DNA of 64,000 nucleotides from Otis tarda (Eukaryota; Chordata; Aves; Otidiformes; Otididae): the NCBI GenBank assembly GCA_026413225.1, contig CM048552.1:207775553-207839552 (forward strand), in the 5' to 3' direction. The position numbers and the translations under genes are program-made. Position 1 is the first letter of the stretch. Every line of letters starts with the position of its first letter. Below are positions 47,517-59,992 of the stretch, piece after piece. The notes under the pieces were generated by a model. It searched no databases. It saw only the letters and a list, made by a program, of their open reading frames with translations, and had not been told where the DNA came from.

Positions 47517-50500
47517 TTTGTACAGTAACCTGTTGAAGTCTGTTCAACTAAATACTATTATATTGTGTTATAAAGCTTTGTGCAAACCTTTGCCTTTTTG
47601 AACCATCTTGCAATAAGAATTGGTTTCCTTTGTTGTTCTCTGTTAGAGTTATGCTGCTCCGCAGTGGCAAATTAACCAGTGTGCTTTCTCCCATTTTACT
47701 TCACAGAGTTGAGCATTATCAAGGAAGAGCTGAGGGCAAAGAAGGCAAGTGCAGAGTATTGAATACACTGTACCAACACACTGATAGGAAAACTGAGTCT
47801 TTTTTCTCTTTTCAATTTGCTAAAATGGACATTGCTGCAGTGTTTCTGTGAGTAGGACTCTCCTGATCATCAGATGTGATACTGAATGAATTGCAAGATG
47901 ATACCAGCCAAATGAAAAATGCATTTTGTTTCTGCAGTGTCTTTTTATTCTACAATGGAAATATTATTCTTTCCCCGCAGCAAACAGCCATTCACCCAGG
48001 CTCAGTTTGCCTTTAATTAGACATTTCTGTAGTTTTTCAGTAGATATTTTCTTCATTTTCTCTTTTAAGAGGTCTTTGTTATTCCTCCCAGTGTTCACAA
48101 CTTGATAATATTCATCTGTGCTAGAACAAAATTTACAAAGTGATTCTTTAAAACAAGTCTGGAGAGTGCACATTGCTGGACTTCATGGGAGTGGCACGTG
48201 TGAGATGCTCCGCACTTTGTAACCACAGTCCCACCATCAGCTCGGTGTCCTGAGTAGGTGCTCTGTGGTCTTCTTGTAAGGTTCCTATAGTTTAGGCCAA
48301 GTTATCTATCTTTTCTTACTCCCATGAAGATATGTAACAATCCTGCAGGAAGTAAAGCTCTAAGGAATCAAATATATTACTTTAGCAAAATCAAGTAAGT
48401 TAGACGCTTTAGGCCCAGAGATTATTTCATTTTAACTAAAGACAAGTTTTTTACAGTATGACTGGAAAAGGGACATTTCAATAAAATGTAACTCTAAAAA
48501 CTTCAGTTATACAGAAAGGGCACAGAATTTAGTGCTTTCTCTAATACAAAATCCCAAACCTACTGAATGAAAGAAGTCTAGAGATTTTAAAGTTGTGTTC
48601 AGTCTAGTTTTCACGTTCTAGATTGCCACTTTCCCAGCTCTGAAATAGCCTTATACAAATATAGATGCAAAGACAGAGGAACCAAAGGCAGTTTCTCTGC
48701 ACTAACCCTTCAAAAGACTGAACTGATAGAGATGGGAAAAGTATGAAGAGGAAGGGAATGACTCCTGCTGTTTGGGACTAGTTGAGCAAACATGGAGTCT
48801 TGGCTACTACACTTGGCTATGAGGAGTGATCACTGAGCCAGGCAATTATTTCTGGGGAAGAGCACTGGCTTCATTCAGTCACCTTCTGAAATAGCTAGTA
48901 ACTGGCAGATGCTTGTATCCTAACAGCAGGGAGGCTTCCCTCTGTGTTTTCACTGCTCTACACAGAAAAGGCAGTCGGGGCTGGCTGAAGTATGTTCTGG
49001 AGAATGTCTCCAACTCTGTGGTTCAGCCTGAATGCAGCAGGATGAGTAGAAGGAATTCAGTTGATGCCTGAGTTGTAGAGGGTCCAATACTGTGTGTATG
49101 GGAGGGAAAGCTTCACCGCCACCTCTGGGTTAAGGAAACAGCCGTGACGTCTGCTGATTTTTTCTCTCCTTGCTATGGGGTGCAAGGAAGATGGTTCGTC
49201 ACATTTTTCTTGTGAGCATCTTCCTACCTTAGAAGTGAAACACTGGGGTAGGAACCTTCTTATTTCCCTCTTTTCTGTATTAGTATTTGAATGAAAGGCC
49301 AAGGAGCACTACTTAAAAAAAAACAAACCATGTCTATTTTGTATTCTTGTAGTGTCAGGAAAGGACACACAGTCTGTCTCTAAGGTGTTCTGATTTATTC
49401 AGTCCCCGAAACACTGTTTACATAAGGAGTCACCATTGCTTAGTGTAGGCTTCAGCCTCGTTGACATTCATTGGTTCCACCGTGGTCTCAGTCGATCTCA
49501 AGATTTCTGATAATAGATTCGGTGTCTGGCCAATAAGTAGTGTTCAGGTGAAGTCAAGTAACACCACATTAATATTTATGTTGACAGATAGATTCACTCG
49601 ACAGGGTGCTTTTTTTTTTTTTTTTGGCAGATTATATGACACCCACTTGGGAAGCGTGTACAGCATCCTCATGGGGAAATTCCTTCTCCTGTACTAGAGT
49701 GAAAGCTACAGAGGTCATTCCAAGCTCCAAGTTGTCTCTGTGTCACTACAATAATTTTAAAACTTTAAAAAATCTTCTTTCATCAGTGTATTTGATTTTT
49801 TTTTATTTTATCAGCTATGAGGTAGACCTTTTTTTTATAAAAAGAAAAAGACCTCATCAGTGAAGCTTCTTGCAAAGCACAGATGCAATTCCCAAGCACT
49901 GTGTACTGTCCTTTGCATCACAGAGTTACACTCCAGTATCTACCCATGAGCAGATGCTGACACATTGTTATTTCATTACTTAAAATACCCTTGAGTTTGC
50001 TTGTAAGTTAGCTCTCAATGAAAAGTGGTGTAAATTCAACAGGCAGTTTTGGCAGCCATTAAGAACATCCAGGAGGAACAAAGTTTGTTGTTGAAGCTTT
50101 AATGAAACTGCACAAATCTGCAATAATTTGAAAAAAAAAACCCTATTTCCTGTATTTCATTTTATTCTCTTTAGCTATCAAACATAGGTCCTTCATTATT
50201 TAGGTGTAAACAAAGTGTTAGATCATCCAAGCAAGCCTCCTGTAAATCCCTAATCTATTTAGTTTACCTGGTTGTATCCATTCTTGGGATGAATAACTTG
50301 TATTTAACAAAAAGGTTATTCATGTTTGGCTAAATCAGGCTTCCTGGGAAGGCAATGGGAGATATATCAAGCGTTTTCTCCTTCTGTTTCTTTGTTTTGT
50401 CACTTGAATTATCTTACTTCCACTTCTGGTCTTTACAGTCTCCTTTTCTCCCTGAAGAGCCCTTTTAGTGCCAGTTGTCTCCTTCTCCTGAAGGCACTTG

Positions 50501-50590
50501 TCCACGTTAATGAAGCCACCCTTCAGTCTTTCTTTTTGAATAGATTGATCTGAGTAATCCACTCACCCTGTGGTGACCCTCATGTCATTT
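47517..50590. other. non-genic unique sequence
   Basis: No gene is recognised. A T16 run lies at 49610-49625. The open frames at 47630-47851 and 49461-49863 are unlike known proteins, and the latter depend on T-runs coding for phenylalanine. Confidence 0.45.
49610..49625. repeat. poly(T) tract
   Basis: Sixteen T residues followed by GGCAG. It could be the minus-strand tail of a decayed retroposon, but no body is recognisable. Confidence 0.8.
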
Positions 50591-50715
50591 CACAGAATCA
50601 CAGACTGGCTGCAGTGGGAAGCCATCTCTGGAGACCGTCTAGTCCAACCCCCAGCTCAAAGCAGAGTCACCTAGAGAAGGCTCAGGATCTTGTCTAATCA
50701 GGTTTTGAATAAATC
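50591..50715 (-). mobile_element. older CR1 LINE 3' end fragment
   Basis: The plus-strand text CACAGAATCACAGACTGG, then CTAGTCCAACCCCCAGCTCA and AAGCAGAGTCACCTAGAG, is the reverse complement of a CR1 3' untranslated end. It differs from the subfamily at 40284-40681. It resembles the older bird CR1 subfamilies whose tail reads about 'ggttggactagatgatctcc'. The element is cut off at about 50715 after CAGGTTTTGAATAAATCTC. Confidence 0.8.
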
Positions 50716-52889
50716 TCAAATAACAATATAAATAAATAATAAATCCACAGTTTGTGCAGACTTTTTTTTCTCCAGAAACATTGAATGGTTCTACACTGTA
50801 ATGCCTTATGCTCCTCTTGAGAGAACAATCTATTATGAGAGGGTTGGTTTTGTTAGTGTTATTCTGACAAGAAAATAGAGCATAAAAAATTCAGTATCAT
50901 CAACACACCATGTGGTAATTACAGCTCTTAAGCACATAACCACCCAATGAAAAGCCAGGGATTTTCCTTTTGTAAGAGAGGACAGCCACATACTGTCTGT
51001 CTTGACTGGTGAAAAAATGATTTGATTAAAAACCCTGAAATATTCTACCAGTCAAGTCTGAGGGCACTGTGAAGGGTACATATCAAAGCACTGGGTATTT
51101 ATATTTCTATTTTCAGAGGAAAAATTATGAAATTATATTGCCTCTGCACTGGTTATGAATTTGAAGGATAAAACACAAACAGCAGATTTCTGGTGTTCAG
51201 AAGAGGGAAGGAAAAAAAAACCCTTCTACAAGGTGAAAGGGAGTTTTGTGTCAGTAAAGGTAGGAGTCACCTCACCTAACCTCAAGTGTCTCAGAGTCAG
51301 ATTTCCAGTCTAATGGCTCTAGTGGCCATTTAGTCCACCTCTACTGTCACTGGAGAAAGGTGGACTAGTTCAGAGGTATCTTCTTTCTATTTGTCTTAGA
51401 CATCAACTGAGTCAGGCTCTGCAGGTTCCTGCCTCTCTTTTCAGTGACTAAAAGCAGTTTTAGACTATTTTTAGGACTATTTTTGCATTTAATGCTAATT
51501 TATACATAGATTATATTGAGATCAATTGCATACTTAAGTTACAAACCTGTAAAATGACTTCATAATGCTATCCCATGAAACACCTATGCAACTGTGCTTG
51601 GCACAGATCAAAATACGGGTAGAAGACTTATGACTCTTCCTTGATTCAAATGTCCCAAGATCAGGTGACAGCAATCATCATGTTTATTTTTGAAGAGGTT
51701 TCTACAGCTCAGCCACTTGTGTCATAGGAAAAAGAAATCTGTTGAGCATCAGTCGGTTTTTCCATTGTCTTAATTTCAATTTCATTTGGCAAAAACTAGT
51801 TTATAAGAAGAGCAATTACTAAATTGGGAGCCTGGCTTTGAATCAGTAATTTTAGTTGTCTTCTGAATGTTTTGCTTCTTTGAATTTTCTTTAACAACCA
51901 TGATGTTTATCAAGAGCTGGGCATTAATAGAATCTTCATCCCAGATTGGGCATTTTTTGCTAAGCAGGAAGAGTATAGTTAAGCTCTTTCCTATATTCCT
52001 ACAAACAATTATGTAACTAAACTTAGTTCAGAATCTTAATACATTTATTTTTAACCACATTTTCTATGGAAATTAAGCCTAAATGGTCAGACTTCATAGG
52101 TATATCCATCTTCCTCTCTGTGACACCTGTTAATAACTTTTGAAGCCTCTGATTTCAACCAAATCTGACAGAGATTCAAGCCCGTTGTAGTCCTGCAGAC
52201 CACACCCATATGAGATAAAGGTCCTATCATTGCCCTTATTAATTGAAAGGTGGCAGCAAGAATTCAAACCTCTATAAAGACACCGGATGTCTGCATAGAA
52301 TAAAAATGCCACAAGTGCTCTGAGCACAGAGAAATGGTTCATTTACATTCCTATCTTTTCAAAAATCACAGAATCTAATCAACTGTGCTGCTCATGGAAC
52401 AACTTGTTATTGCATTAGAAAGTAATTTTCTTCACATTAATATAAGATTATTCCTTTTTTTTTTTAGTGATATATGTTATCTTGAAAAAGACAAAATTAT
52501 AATTTAATTTTAAATGCATAAAAGCAGTGTTTTCCATCTTGCTGTCTCAACTAGCTTTGTACCCCATTATATTTGAGCACAGATCTGTGATTCTCTAGGG
52601 AAAAGAGCATCTGCTGTCACAGAGGTATAACATACCTGGTATTGTACCTCCATGTACAAAGTAAATATTATGGCTCACTATGTGGAATTCATGTTCCATA
52701 AACAACAAAATTTACTTCATTAAAGGCAAATTAAGAAGCAGGGAACTTGTCAACTGACAGTATTTCATTCTGCATAAGCACAAAAATTATCCCAAATTTA
52801 TTTATTTTTTGCTCCTTCTAAAAATGTCTAAAATATAGTATCAGTTAATTAACAGAATTTCTGAAGCTGCATGAGTTCAGCATTCCAGT
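50716..52889. other. non-genic unique sequence
   Basis: No gene is recognised. About 51255-51300 has CACCTCACCTAACCTCAAGTG, which may belong to an old unnamed repeat. T-run at 52455-52465. Confidence 0.45.
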
Positions 52890-53490
52890 CCGAATGGAAT
52901 GGTAAAATATTTGGAAGGGATCCGCAGAGATCTGCTCTGTCCCCCCACACTCAAAGCAAGTGCAGCATCAAAGTGGGGCCATATTTCTACAGTCAAGCTT
53001 TGGAAATGTCTAAGAACATCCCCACAAGTTTGCTGGGGCCCTGTTGCAAAGCTTCACCTCCCTTTATGGTGAACTTTTTTTTTTCTTGTGTCCAGTGGAA
53101 TTTCCCCTGCTCTGATGACTCTCTGTTGCTTGCTGTCCTTGCACTGTGCACTGCTGTGTTTAACCACATCTTCTCCATCACCTCCCACCGGGCAGCTGTA
53201 GACAGTAGCAAGGTCTCTGCCCCCTTCTGTTCTCGAGGCTAAACAAGTCCCAGTCCTGAAGCCTCTCCTCAAATGGCAACCCCTGATCATCTTGGGGCCC
53301 CTCTGCTTAAGCTTGCTCCTGTTTATTGATGCCTTTCTTACACTAGGGACCCAGAAGTGGACACAGTCCTCCAGATGTATCTCACAAATGCTGGGTAGAA
53401 GGAAAACCAGTTCCCTGGATGTGCTGGCTCCACTCATGCTGCTGCAGCCCCATGCATGGTGAGCCTTCATTGCTGCTTCCTCTGCTTCCA
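52890..53490 (-). mobile_element. older CR1 LINE copy, 5'-truncated and diverged
   Basis: Minus-strand CR1 of about 600 bases, more diverged than the copies at 48 and 40284. On the plus strand the 3' end begins near GAATGGAATGGTAAAATATT followed by TGGAAGGGATCCGCAGAGAT. Then come CTGGGGCCCTGTTGCAAAGC, TTGTGTCCAGTGGAATTTCC and TTGCACTGTGCACTGCTGTG. Further on are the ORF2-derived segments GAGGCTAAACAAGTCCCAG and CCCAGAAGTGGACACAGTCC with CTCCAGATGTATCTCACAAA. The last three correspond to the CR1 protein region that normally reads 'RPHLEYCVQFW'. Stops and indels abound, so there is no coding potential. Its 5' end is near 53490. Confidence 0.85.
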
Positions 53491-56337
53491 GAAAACTGGT
53501 CCAGTGAAGAATGATTAATGTTTACTCATCTAGACTATCACACCCTAAGAAGGCATTATGATACAAGAGCATTAAGATCCAAAGGTGCAGTATTAGAACA
53601 ATATTTTTTTTAGTTCCCTAAAGTCATATGAGTATTTGCTTTTTAAAGAAAAAAAAAGAAATATGACAAACCACTATTTGATTTATGCATTCATCCAAGC
53701 TATCCATAATCACCTAGGAGACAAATAAATAAACAGAGCTTTCACACTTGGATGGTCTAGACTAGAAACCACAGACCTCACACCAAAGTGTGCGACAAGA
53801 GTCTCATAAATAACAGTAAAATGTGACTCTTTTCTGTAAATTGTAATTTAGTTGGCTTTCAACCAACAGTAAAACTTTCCAACACAAAATAAGAGTATGT
53901 GGAATAAAACTTCAGGTCAACAAAAACTGATTAATTCATTTTGATACAGAACTAGACTTCTGTAAGAATACTCTAAGAACTAGAATATGGAATTTGAGAT
54001 TAAAATTGATTAAATACTTCAATTTCACACTGGTTTGCTATTCTTGGCCCCATTATGGTTTGTGGGCATTGTAGTCAGAGTCTGTCTTGAGAGGGTGATT
54101 ACCTGCAGCTGCAGAGCTGTGTTGAAGCACCTGGTGTCCAGGCCACATCTTTTCTTTGATTAACTTCTCCCCTCCATCTGACTGTCTCTACCTAGTTCCA
54201 TCCATCTCCTCGGGTGATGTCCAGTGGCTACACTCCTACAGATTCTCCTTCACACAAGCAATTAAAATGCAGCAGCTGAGCCGGCACATGACCAAAGGCA
54301 GGGAGTTGCCAAGTCTTCTAAATTTCCAGATGTGAAATGCTGTGAGGTAGAAGAACCTCCTGGACCTGACATCACCCAGGGCAAGCCCAGCCCAGCCCCA
54401 GCCCCAGCAACCACGGGCTCCTCTGAGAAGGTACATCATCTCCTGTCTGTAATCTTCTTTGGAACCTGCCTCTCTCCTTTGTGCCCAGCCCTTGGAGATA
54501 CCCACTATATGTCTTACGGTCTTGAATATACAAAGGTTTTTGTTCTGTGGCTCATGTTTCAGGTTAATCCATTTTTTTTCGTATATTCTTGTAATTCCCC
54601 AGACTATTGCCATGAAGTAAAAAGCAGATGACAATTTCTACCTCTGCTGCTGAGAAGAATGGATGACAAGCTTTATAAGCACATGCGATGAGGAAGAATT
54701 AGCACTTCACAGAGGTGGTAACCCCAAGGAAGAACTCTGTAATAGAATCGTAATTGATTTGAAGCTATTTGTATTCAATGCCACTAGATTAGAATGACTG
54801 TAGTAGAACAGATGAAAAATATTAATACTCCATTAAATAATTACACCATTAGAAGTGCACTTTTAATTTCAAGTTTAGTTTTGCCAGTCCTCAAATCAGG
54901 ACAGTAACTTTCTAAGTTACCCAAACAACTGTTGTTCCTAAGGACATACCTGCAATTCAAAATTAGATGCCTAAATAGACTTTGCATATAACAGAGTATG
55001 TAATATTTTGCTAATATTACCTATTGAGGCAGGTAGATTGAATAAGGACAACCAAGAAGCTGGGCTGACACATGAGACAAACCCTTTCAGTCACCACATC
55101 TAGTCAGAGAAATCTTTTCGGCCTACAGCAGTACATCGTGTTTCTTAGTAGGACCAGAATTAACAGTGAAGGGGACGAGATATCTTGCTCTAAGGTGATT
55201 CAGGGTCAAATTCTGTGGGCTAAGCTTGGTCAGAGTATCCAGGGTTTGGCTGGGCTGGAGGCTGTGGGCGTGTTTGCAAGTTTTGCCAGATTGAGTGAAA
55301 GTGCTCGAATACTGGGAAGAGAAACACTTCCCACTCAGATTACACTTATTTGTGATATGTGGCTTAGTCACACTGTCCATTAACCCACTGTCAAACTTCC
55401 AATGTTTGTCAAAGTCAAATCCTCTGCTCCCATATTTTGGTGCCACACAAAAAGTTATCTGAACTTCTTCAGGTTTCAAGACAATCTCTCTTTATCTTTC
55501 ACACCATTTGCCACTGAAGCTTCAAAATTCTGTCTTTCAGAGATATCCTTGGAGATTTCATGAGTAACCTGAGACACCCTTATACAGTGCTAGAGTAAAA
55601 TTTGTCCTCTTCAATACATCTGAGATTTTTTTTCAAATTTAATTACAGTGGAATTTATGCAGGAAAAGAAGGTGAAACTGAATTAGAGACATTTGCAGAT
55701 GGCAGGAGCTGAACAGTGTTGTATTTTGTGTCCTGTCTTTAGCTACCTTGCTTTTTATTAGTTAAGCCTAAAGTTTGGTGGCCTCTAAAGTTTAAAAAGG
55801 GATTTCTTTGGTTTAACCTGAGATTTAAATCTGCATCTCTGGAGTAGGGACAGCTTTTGTTTTCTCTATATGACAGCACAGCCATAGAAATTTCAGCTGC
55901 AAACACAGCAGAGATTTTCCAGATCATTCTCTAACTCCACCTCAGCAGTCTGCAGGTGGGTTCCCGGCAGCGCTGGGGCACTGGGCAGGAGCATGATGTC
56001 CCATCCCGGGCAGAGCTGCCTCGCACAGCCCTGCTCCTGGCCAGCCACCGCCACAATTTCTCCTGCTGGCAGCACAGTGGGGTTCCAGCAGCAGCATTAT
56101 TCGTTGAACTCGGTGTCACCTGGTATCATCTTGCTATTGAAACGACGCTGCATGATCTTCATGAAATGTCTGGTTATGCGTAAGTGGATGTGTTGCTATT
56201 CAGTCTATTCAAAGGAACAACAGAAGTATAAAATTCAGTAGCCCTGAACTTTCTCCTTCCCAAACCAAAAAATGCTCTTCTCTTACTAATAATGCTGTTT
56301 GTGTCTCATCTTCGTCCTGTCATTTATCCCTGCAACA
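53491..56337. other. non-genic unique sequence with a GC-richer patch
   Basis: No gene is recognised. A short CCCAG repeat lies at 54384-54408. The 132-, 99-, 103- and 118-codon frames between 54236 and 55479 overlap on opposite strands and match nothing I know. About 55935-56110 is clearly GC-richer than its surroundings, with several CpGs (CCCGGCAGCGC, CATCCCGGGC, CACCGCCAC). It could be an exon or a small regulatory patch, but no open frame there is convincing. Confidence 0.4.
54384..54408. repeat. short CCCAG repeat
   Basis: CCCAG and CCCCAG units repeated about four times in an otherwise mixed sequence. Confidence 0.65.
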
Positions 56338-56470
56338 GATAACAGGGCAACTGTACCCATTCCACAGGCTGTGAAGCTGAGGCAAAGCTTTGCCTGACAC
56401 GAGACAGCAGTGAGATGGTTGGCACTAGAGGCAGCCCTGCTTTGCCCACTCCCACCATCCCTGCTTTGTT
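56338..56470 (-). mobile_element. possible MIR-like SINE remnant
   Basis: Plus-strand TGTACCCATTCCACAGGCTG, then TGAAGCTGAGGCAAAGCTTTG and CCTGACACGAGACAGCAGTG, follows the reverse complement of a MIR core. That core usually reads about 'tatccccattttacagatgaggaaactgaggc', then 'acttgcccaaggtcacacagc'. The order is right but identity is low. Treat it as tentative. Confidence 0.35.
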
Positions 56471-58199
56471 CTGTTGTGTGCTACAGCTAAAATCTTACCC
56501 CTTTGGCTATAATAGCACACAAGCCCCAGAGACCAGTACTGAATAACCTCAGGTTTTAATAAAGGAATTTATATGGTCTCCACTTTTTTAATTTTTTTTT
56601 TTTCTAAATCTTTGAAACTTTAAAATACACTGACAACAACTGAGAGCAGAGAGGACCATGTGGTTTTGTAAATCTAGGAGTGCAAAGCACCATAACTGGT
56701 GCTTCAAGTTTGTGAGAAGCTGAGGTAAACATCAGACAACAATGCTGACACTGACCTCTGAGATCAGTGGGCAAACGATGAATTTGAGTGTGTGCAATCT
56801 GTTCAAAAGATTTACATGAGTATCTACACATAATTTGTTACATTTAAGGCCTCTGAAATGGGTTTGGAAAGGATATTTTAAAAAGTATTTTCCCCACCAC
56901 CACCATTTACAGAGCAAAGCACAGCAACATTTTCCCACAGCTTACAAATCACTGCGCACAAGGAATTTCGGTATCTGGCATCTGTTAGGAACATGTTAAA
57001 TACATTGAGTAACACAGCTGATCCCTGGCTAGCTCACTTATTTAATAAGTAAGGACAAAGACTTTACTCAGTTCTTCCTGCTGTAGCACTGAGACGGCAG
57101 CCACGCCATGCAGCTATCCTAGCAATGCTTTTCACCCTTAGCCCTGAGGCTGGCACGTAGACATTGAATTTTCTGCTCAGCCGACTCCGTAATAGTTCAA
57201 CCACGCTGTGGAGTGTACTCCTCTGTGTTGCACCAGATTATCTCTGAACACCGTGCTTATGCTCAGAGAACAGTCTCATTAATAATAAGTTATATTATTC
57301 AGAAGCCACCCTTGCACATCCTGCCCTTCACTGTGAGTTTCAGCAATTAAAAAATAGCCGGTTTGAAGATGTATTTTTTCTTGAAATGGATGAGAATGTA
57401 TAATTCTGGGATACCTCACCCCAGACGTGCAGAAGTAACTATTAAAGCTTGATTATTAAAAACAAATGTATACTGTCCTGCTTTGGAAGTAACCCTGCTT
57501 GTCTGAATTGCTGCACTTACCCATTAGCCACTCCAGCCCACTGCCAAGCAGTGTGCCCTGGAAAATCAATTACCCACTCCTTATGTGTTGTGTGCACCCC
57601 TGGTAGAAGCAACAGGCTTTAAAATTACAGCAAAACCTTCCCCAGAATTGACTTGGATCCAGCAACAAAATTATATGCATATTCAACTTTGAAATTACAA
57701 AGGGGAGTACAACTACTTGTTAACTGTATTTCTGCAGAGCTACCAGTGAGCCATGAATGCGTTGCTCTCTGGGTAATTTAGCGATGTAGGAGCCGTCCAT
57801 ACTCTATTAAACAAATCAAGAAAGTGTATTGAGAAAGCTGGTTTAGGGCATGAATAAACAGACGCCAGAGTCTGAATTGTTGCAACTTTATTGCTGAGGA
57901 ACTTGGAGGTGACCGCTGTTAGGCAGTCACTTATATCTTCCTAGCATGTTGCAAATATAAAATAAAATGAGCTATTTTATTTCAGGGAAGTTAAGCAAGT
58001 CAGTTCCTCAGCAGTAAGCCGTGGGGCTACATTAACTCGTTTTCTTGCAGTCATATGTACATGCTTCTAAACTGCGAATCTCTGAGAGTTACAAGAACAT
58101 AAAACTATCTCCAGGAAAGAACCCACATAAAATATATTGGAAAAGAAAAATCCAAGCTATGCCACCAGTAATAGATAACAAATAAAAGGGCATTTGGGA

Positions 58200-58214
58200 T
58201 TTTTTTTTTTTTTT
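58200..58214. repeat. poly(T) tract
   Basis: Fifteen T residues, then AAAAGC. Confidence 0.8.
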
Positions 58215-58336
58215 AAAAGCAAACCCCTAACCAACACTAGAATGAATAAAACAAATGTAAAATTTTGAACAAGAAAAAAAATCACCAGGCAAGAAGAGAA
58301 TGATTTTTTTTTCTGTAGAAATTAGTGCATGATAGA

Positions 58337-58360
58337 AGAGCTTCATGTTAATGAAGCTCT
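58337..58360. repeat. 10-bp perfect inverted repeat, 4-nt loop
   Basis: AGAGCTTCAT, loop GTTA, ATGAAGCTCT. It would fold into a short hairpin in either strand. An A15 run follows six bases later. Confidence 0.75.
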
Positions 58361-58366
58361 GGCTCT

Positions 58367-58381
58367 AAAAAAAAAAAAAAA
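58367..58381. repeat. poly(A) tract
   Basis: Fifteen A residues directly after GGCTCT, close to the hairpin at 58337-58360. Confidence 0.8.
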
Positions 58382-59928
58382 TGTTTTCTGGCTTTTCTCA
58401 TTGCAGGAACAGAAGACTGACACTCCTATCACAAATGCTCTGGTGAGATTTCCTGTGGAGGCAGATGGAGAGGGGGTAAGATAAACACTAAAAAGATGAA
58501 GTGTTGTCCCATAACACGCAGCTGGACATTGAAGACTAAGGAAGGCTGACAAGCATTGGATCAAATAAATTATATCCCAGAGATCTGCAGGAAGCCACAA
58601 GGGACAACAGAAAACCTTAGGAGGAGTCTTTTTGACGTAGTGTTTTGCATGGAGGGGGAGGAACTAAGTAATGGAGCCAAGGACATAATTCATTTGGGTT
58701 ATGTTAAATGTTCTCAGCAGAAGGTTGGAAAAGCAGCTACAAACTGAGAGGGAAGAACAAGTGCCACGGTAAAGAGGTTCACCACGAACTTACTTTTGTT
58801 TCTTAGCCCTTAAGCTGAGTGAGGCATTCATACCGTGACTTTCCTGAGCAAAAACTGACCCTGAAGTACAGACTGCCTAGTTATAAATAAAACGGTTGCA
58901 ATTACCAAAATGACTGTCCGTGCTAAAGATGTGCATTTCAGTTCTCTGGTCAGCCACACACAGATGGGCACCGAGCCGGCAGGGAAGGAGAAGTGGCATA
59001 TCTTTCATAGCAACAGTGACAAGCAGTCACAATGTCAAACTTCAGATGCTGTTCTGTCTGGAAAGTTCATAATCTAGAAGGAGGTCTGCAGAAGATCCTG
59101 AAGAAGACCATCAGGATGGAAGAAGAGATAGGAACCCACTCACTCTCTTGGCAGCGCCATGCATCATCTACACATGTTTTGGGTTCTAAGACATATTGGG
59201 CAAAGAACAGGGTTTTGACAAAGAAGGATGGGTTTTGGCAAGCTGGAAAAGCTGTCAGGACATCATCAGGGTCTGTAATGATGTTGAGAGACAGTCAAGC
59301 AGTCCACAAAATGAGATTTAGATGCCTGGAGAATAGTGCACCATTGGTAACGCCAATATTCATAGAGTCTGATACAGGAACTTTCTTTTGCGATCTACAT
59401 GGGAAAAGCATGCTCAACATTTGGCATAAATCGAGCCCTCAGAGAATCTACTGCTGCGTTCTCCATGTGTCCTCTGGCTACCCTTGTATGATGCACAGCA
59501 AATCTGACAGAGAAACAATGACAAATGTTGATGACTTTGAGGATAAATACCCTACACCTCGTGTGGACACTGCAAGAGCTCCCAGACAATGCAACCCAGC
59601 TCAGACAGAGCTAATTTAAGAATTTATTGGTCATTTGTTGTTCTGTCTGGAATCATTTAGTGAGCAAAAAAAAAAAAACAAGGACATCAGCTTAAAATAC
59701 AGCAATTACATTTGTTTATGAGGGTTTTTTGAATTTTCCATTTCTTCCCTATTTTTAGCTAGATGTGCATCTAGTTTTATCTGAGTGATGCCCAAATCAC
59801 TTCCAATTAAACTTCCTAAGTGCAGGTCACAAGTCAGGTCTTAGCACTGCCTGTAATTAGAATTCAAGCTGATTAAATTCATACTGCGGGGCACTCAGCA
59901 TGAAAATGCTCTTAATATTTTCAGCTTA

Positions 59929-59992
59929 AATTGAATTAAAAGTACATAGATCTTACTTTGAATTGAATTAAGAGTACATAGACCTTACTTTA
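59929..59992. repeat. 32-bp tandem duplication
   Basis: Two copies of a 32-base unit beginning AATTGAATTAA and containing AGTACATAGA and CTTACTTT. The first is 59929-59960 and the second 59961-59992. They differ at about three positions (including AAAAG/AAGAG and GATCTT/GACCTT). The divergence shows it is not brand new. Confidence 0.85.

Noticed and set aside
51255..51300. CACCTCACCTAACCTCAAG as an LTR or repeat end
   Set aside because: Seems familiar but could not be placed in any element with defined ends.
58343..58600. Minus-strand frame ending in poly-phenylalanine
   Set aside because: Created by the A15 run at 58367-58381; no domain.
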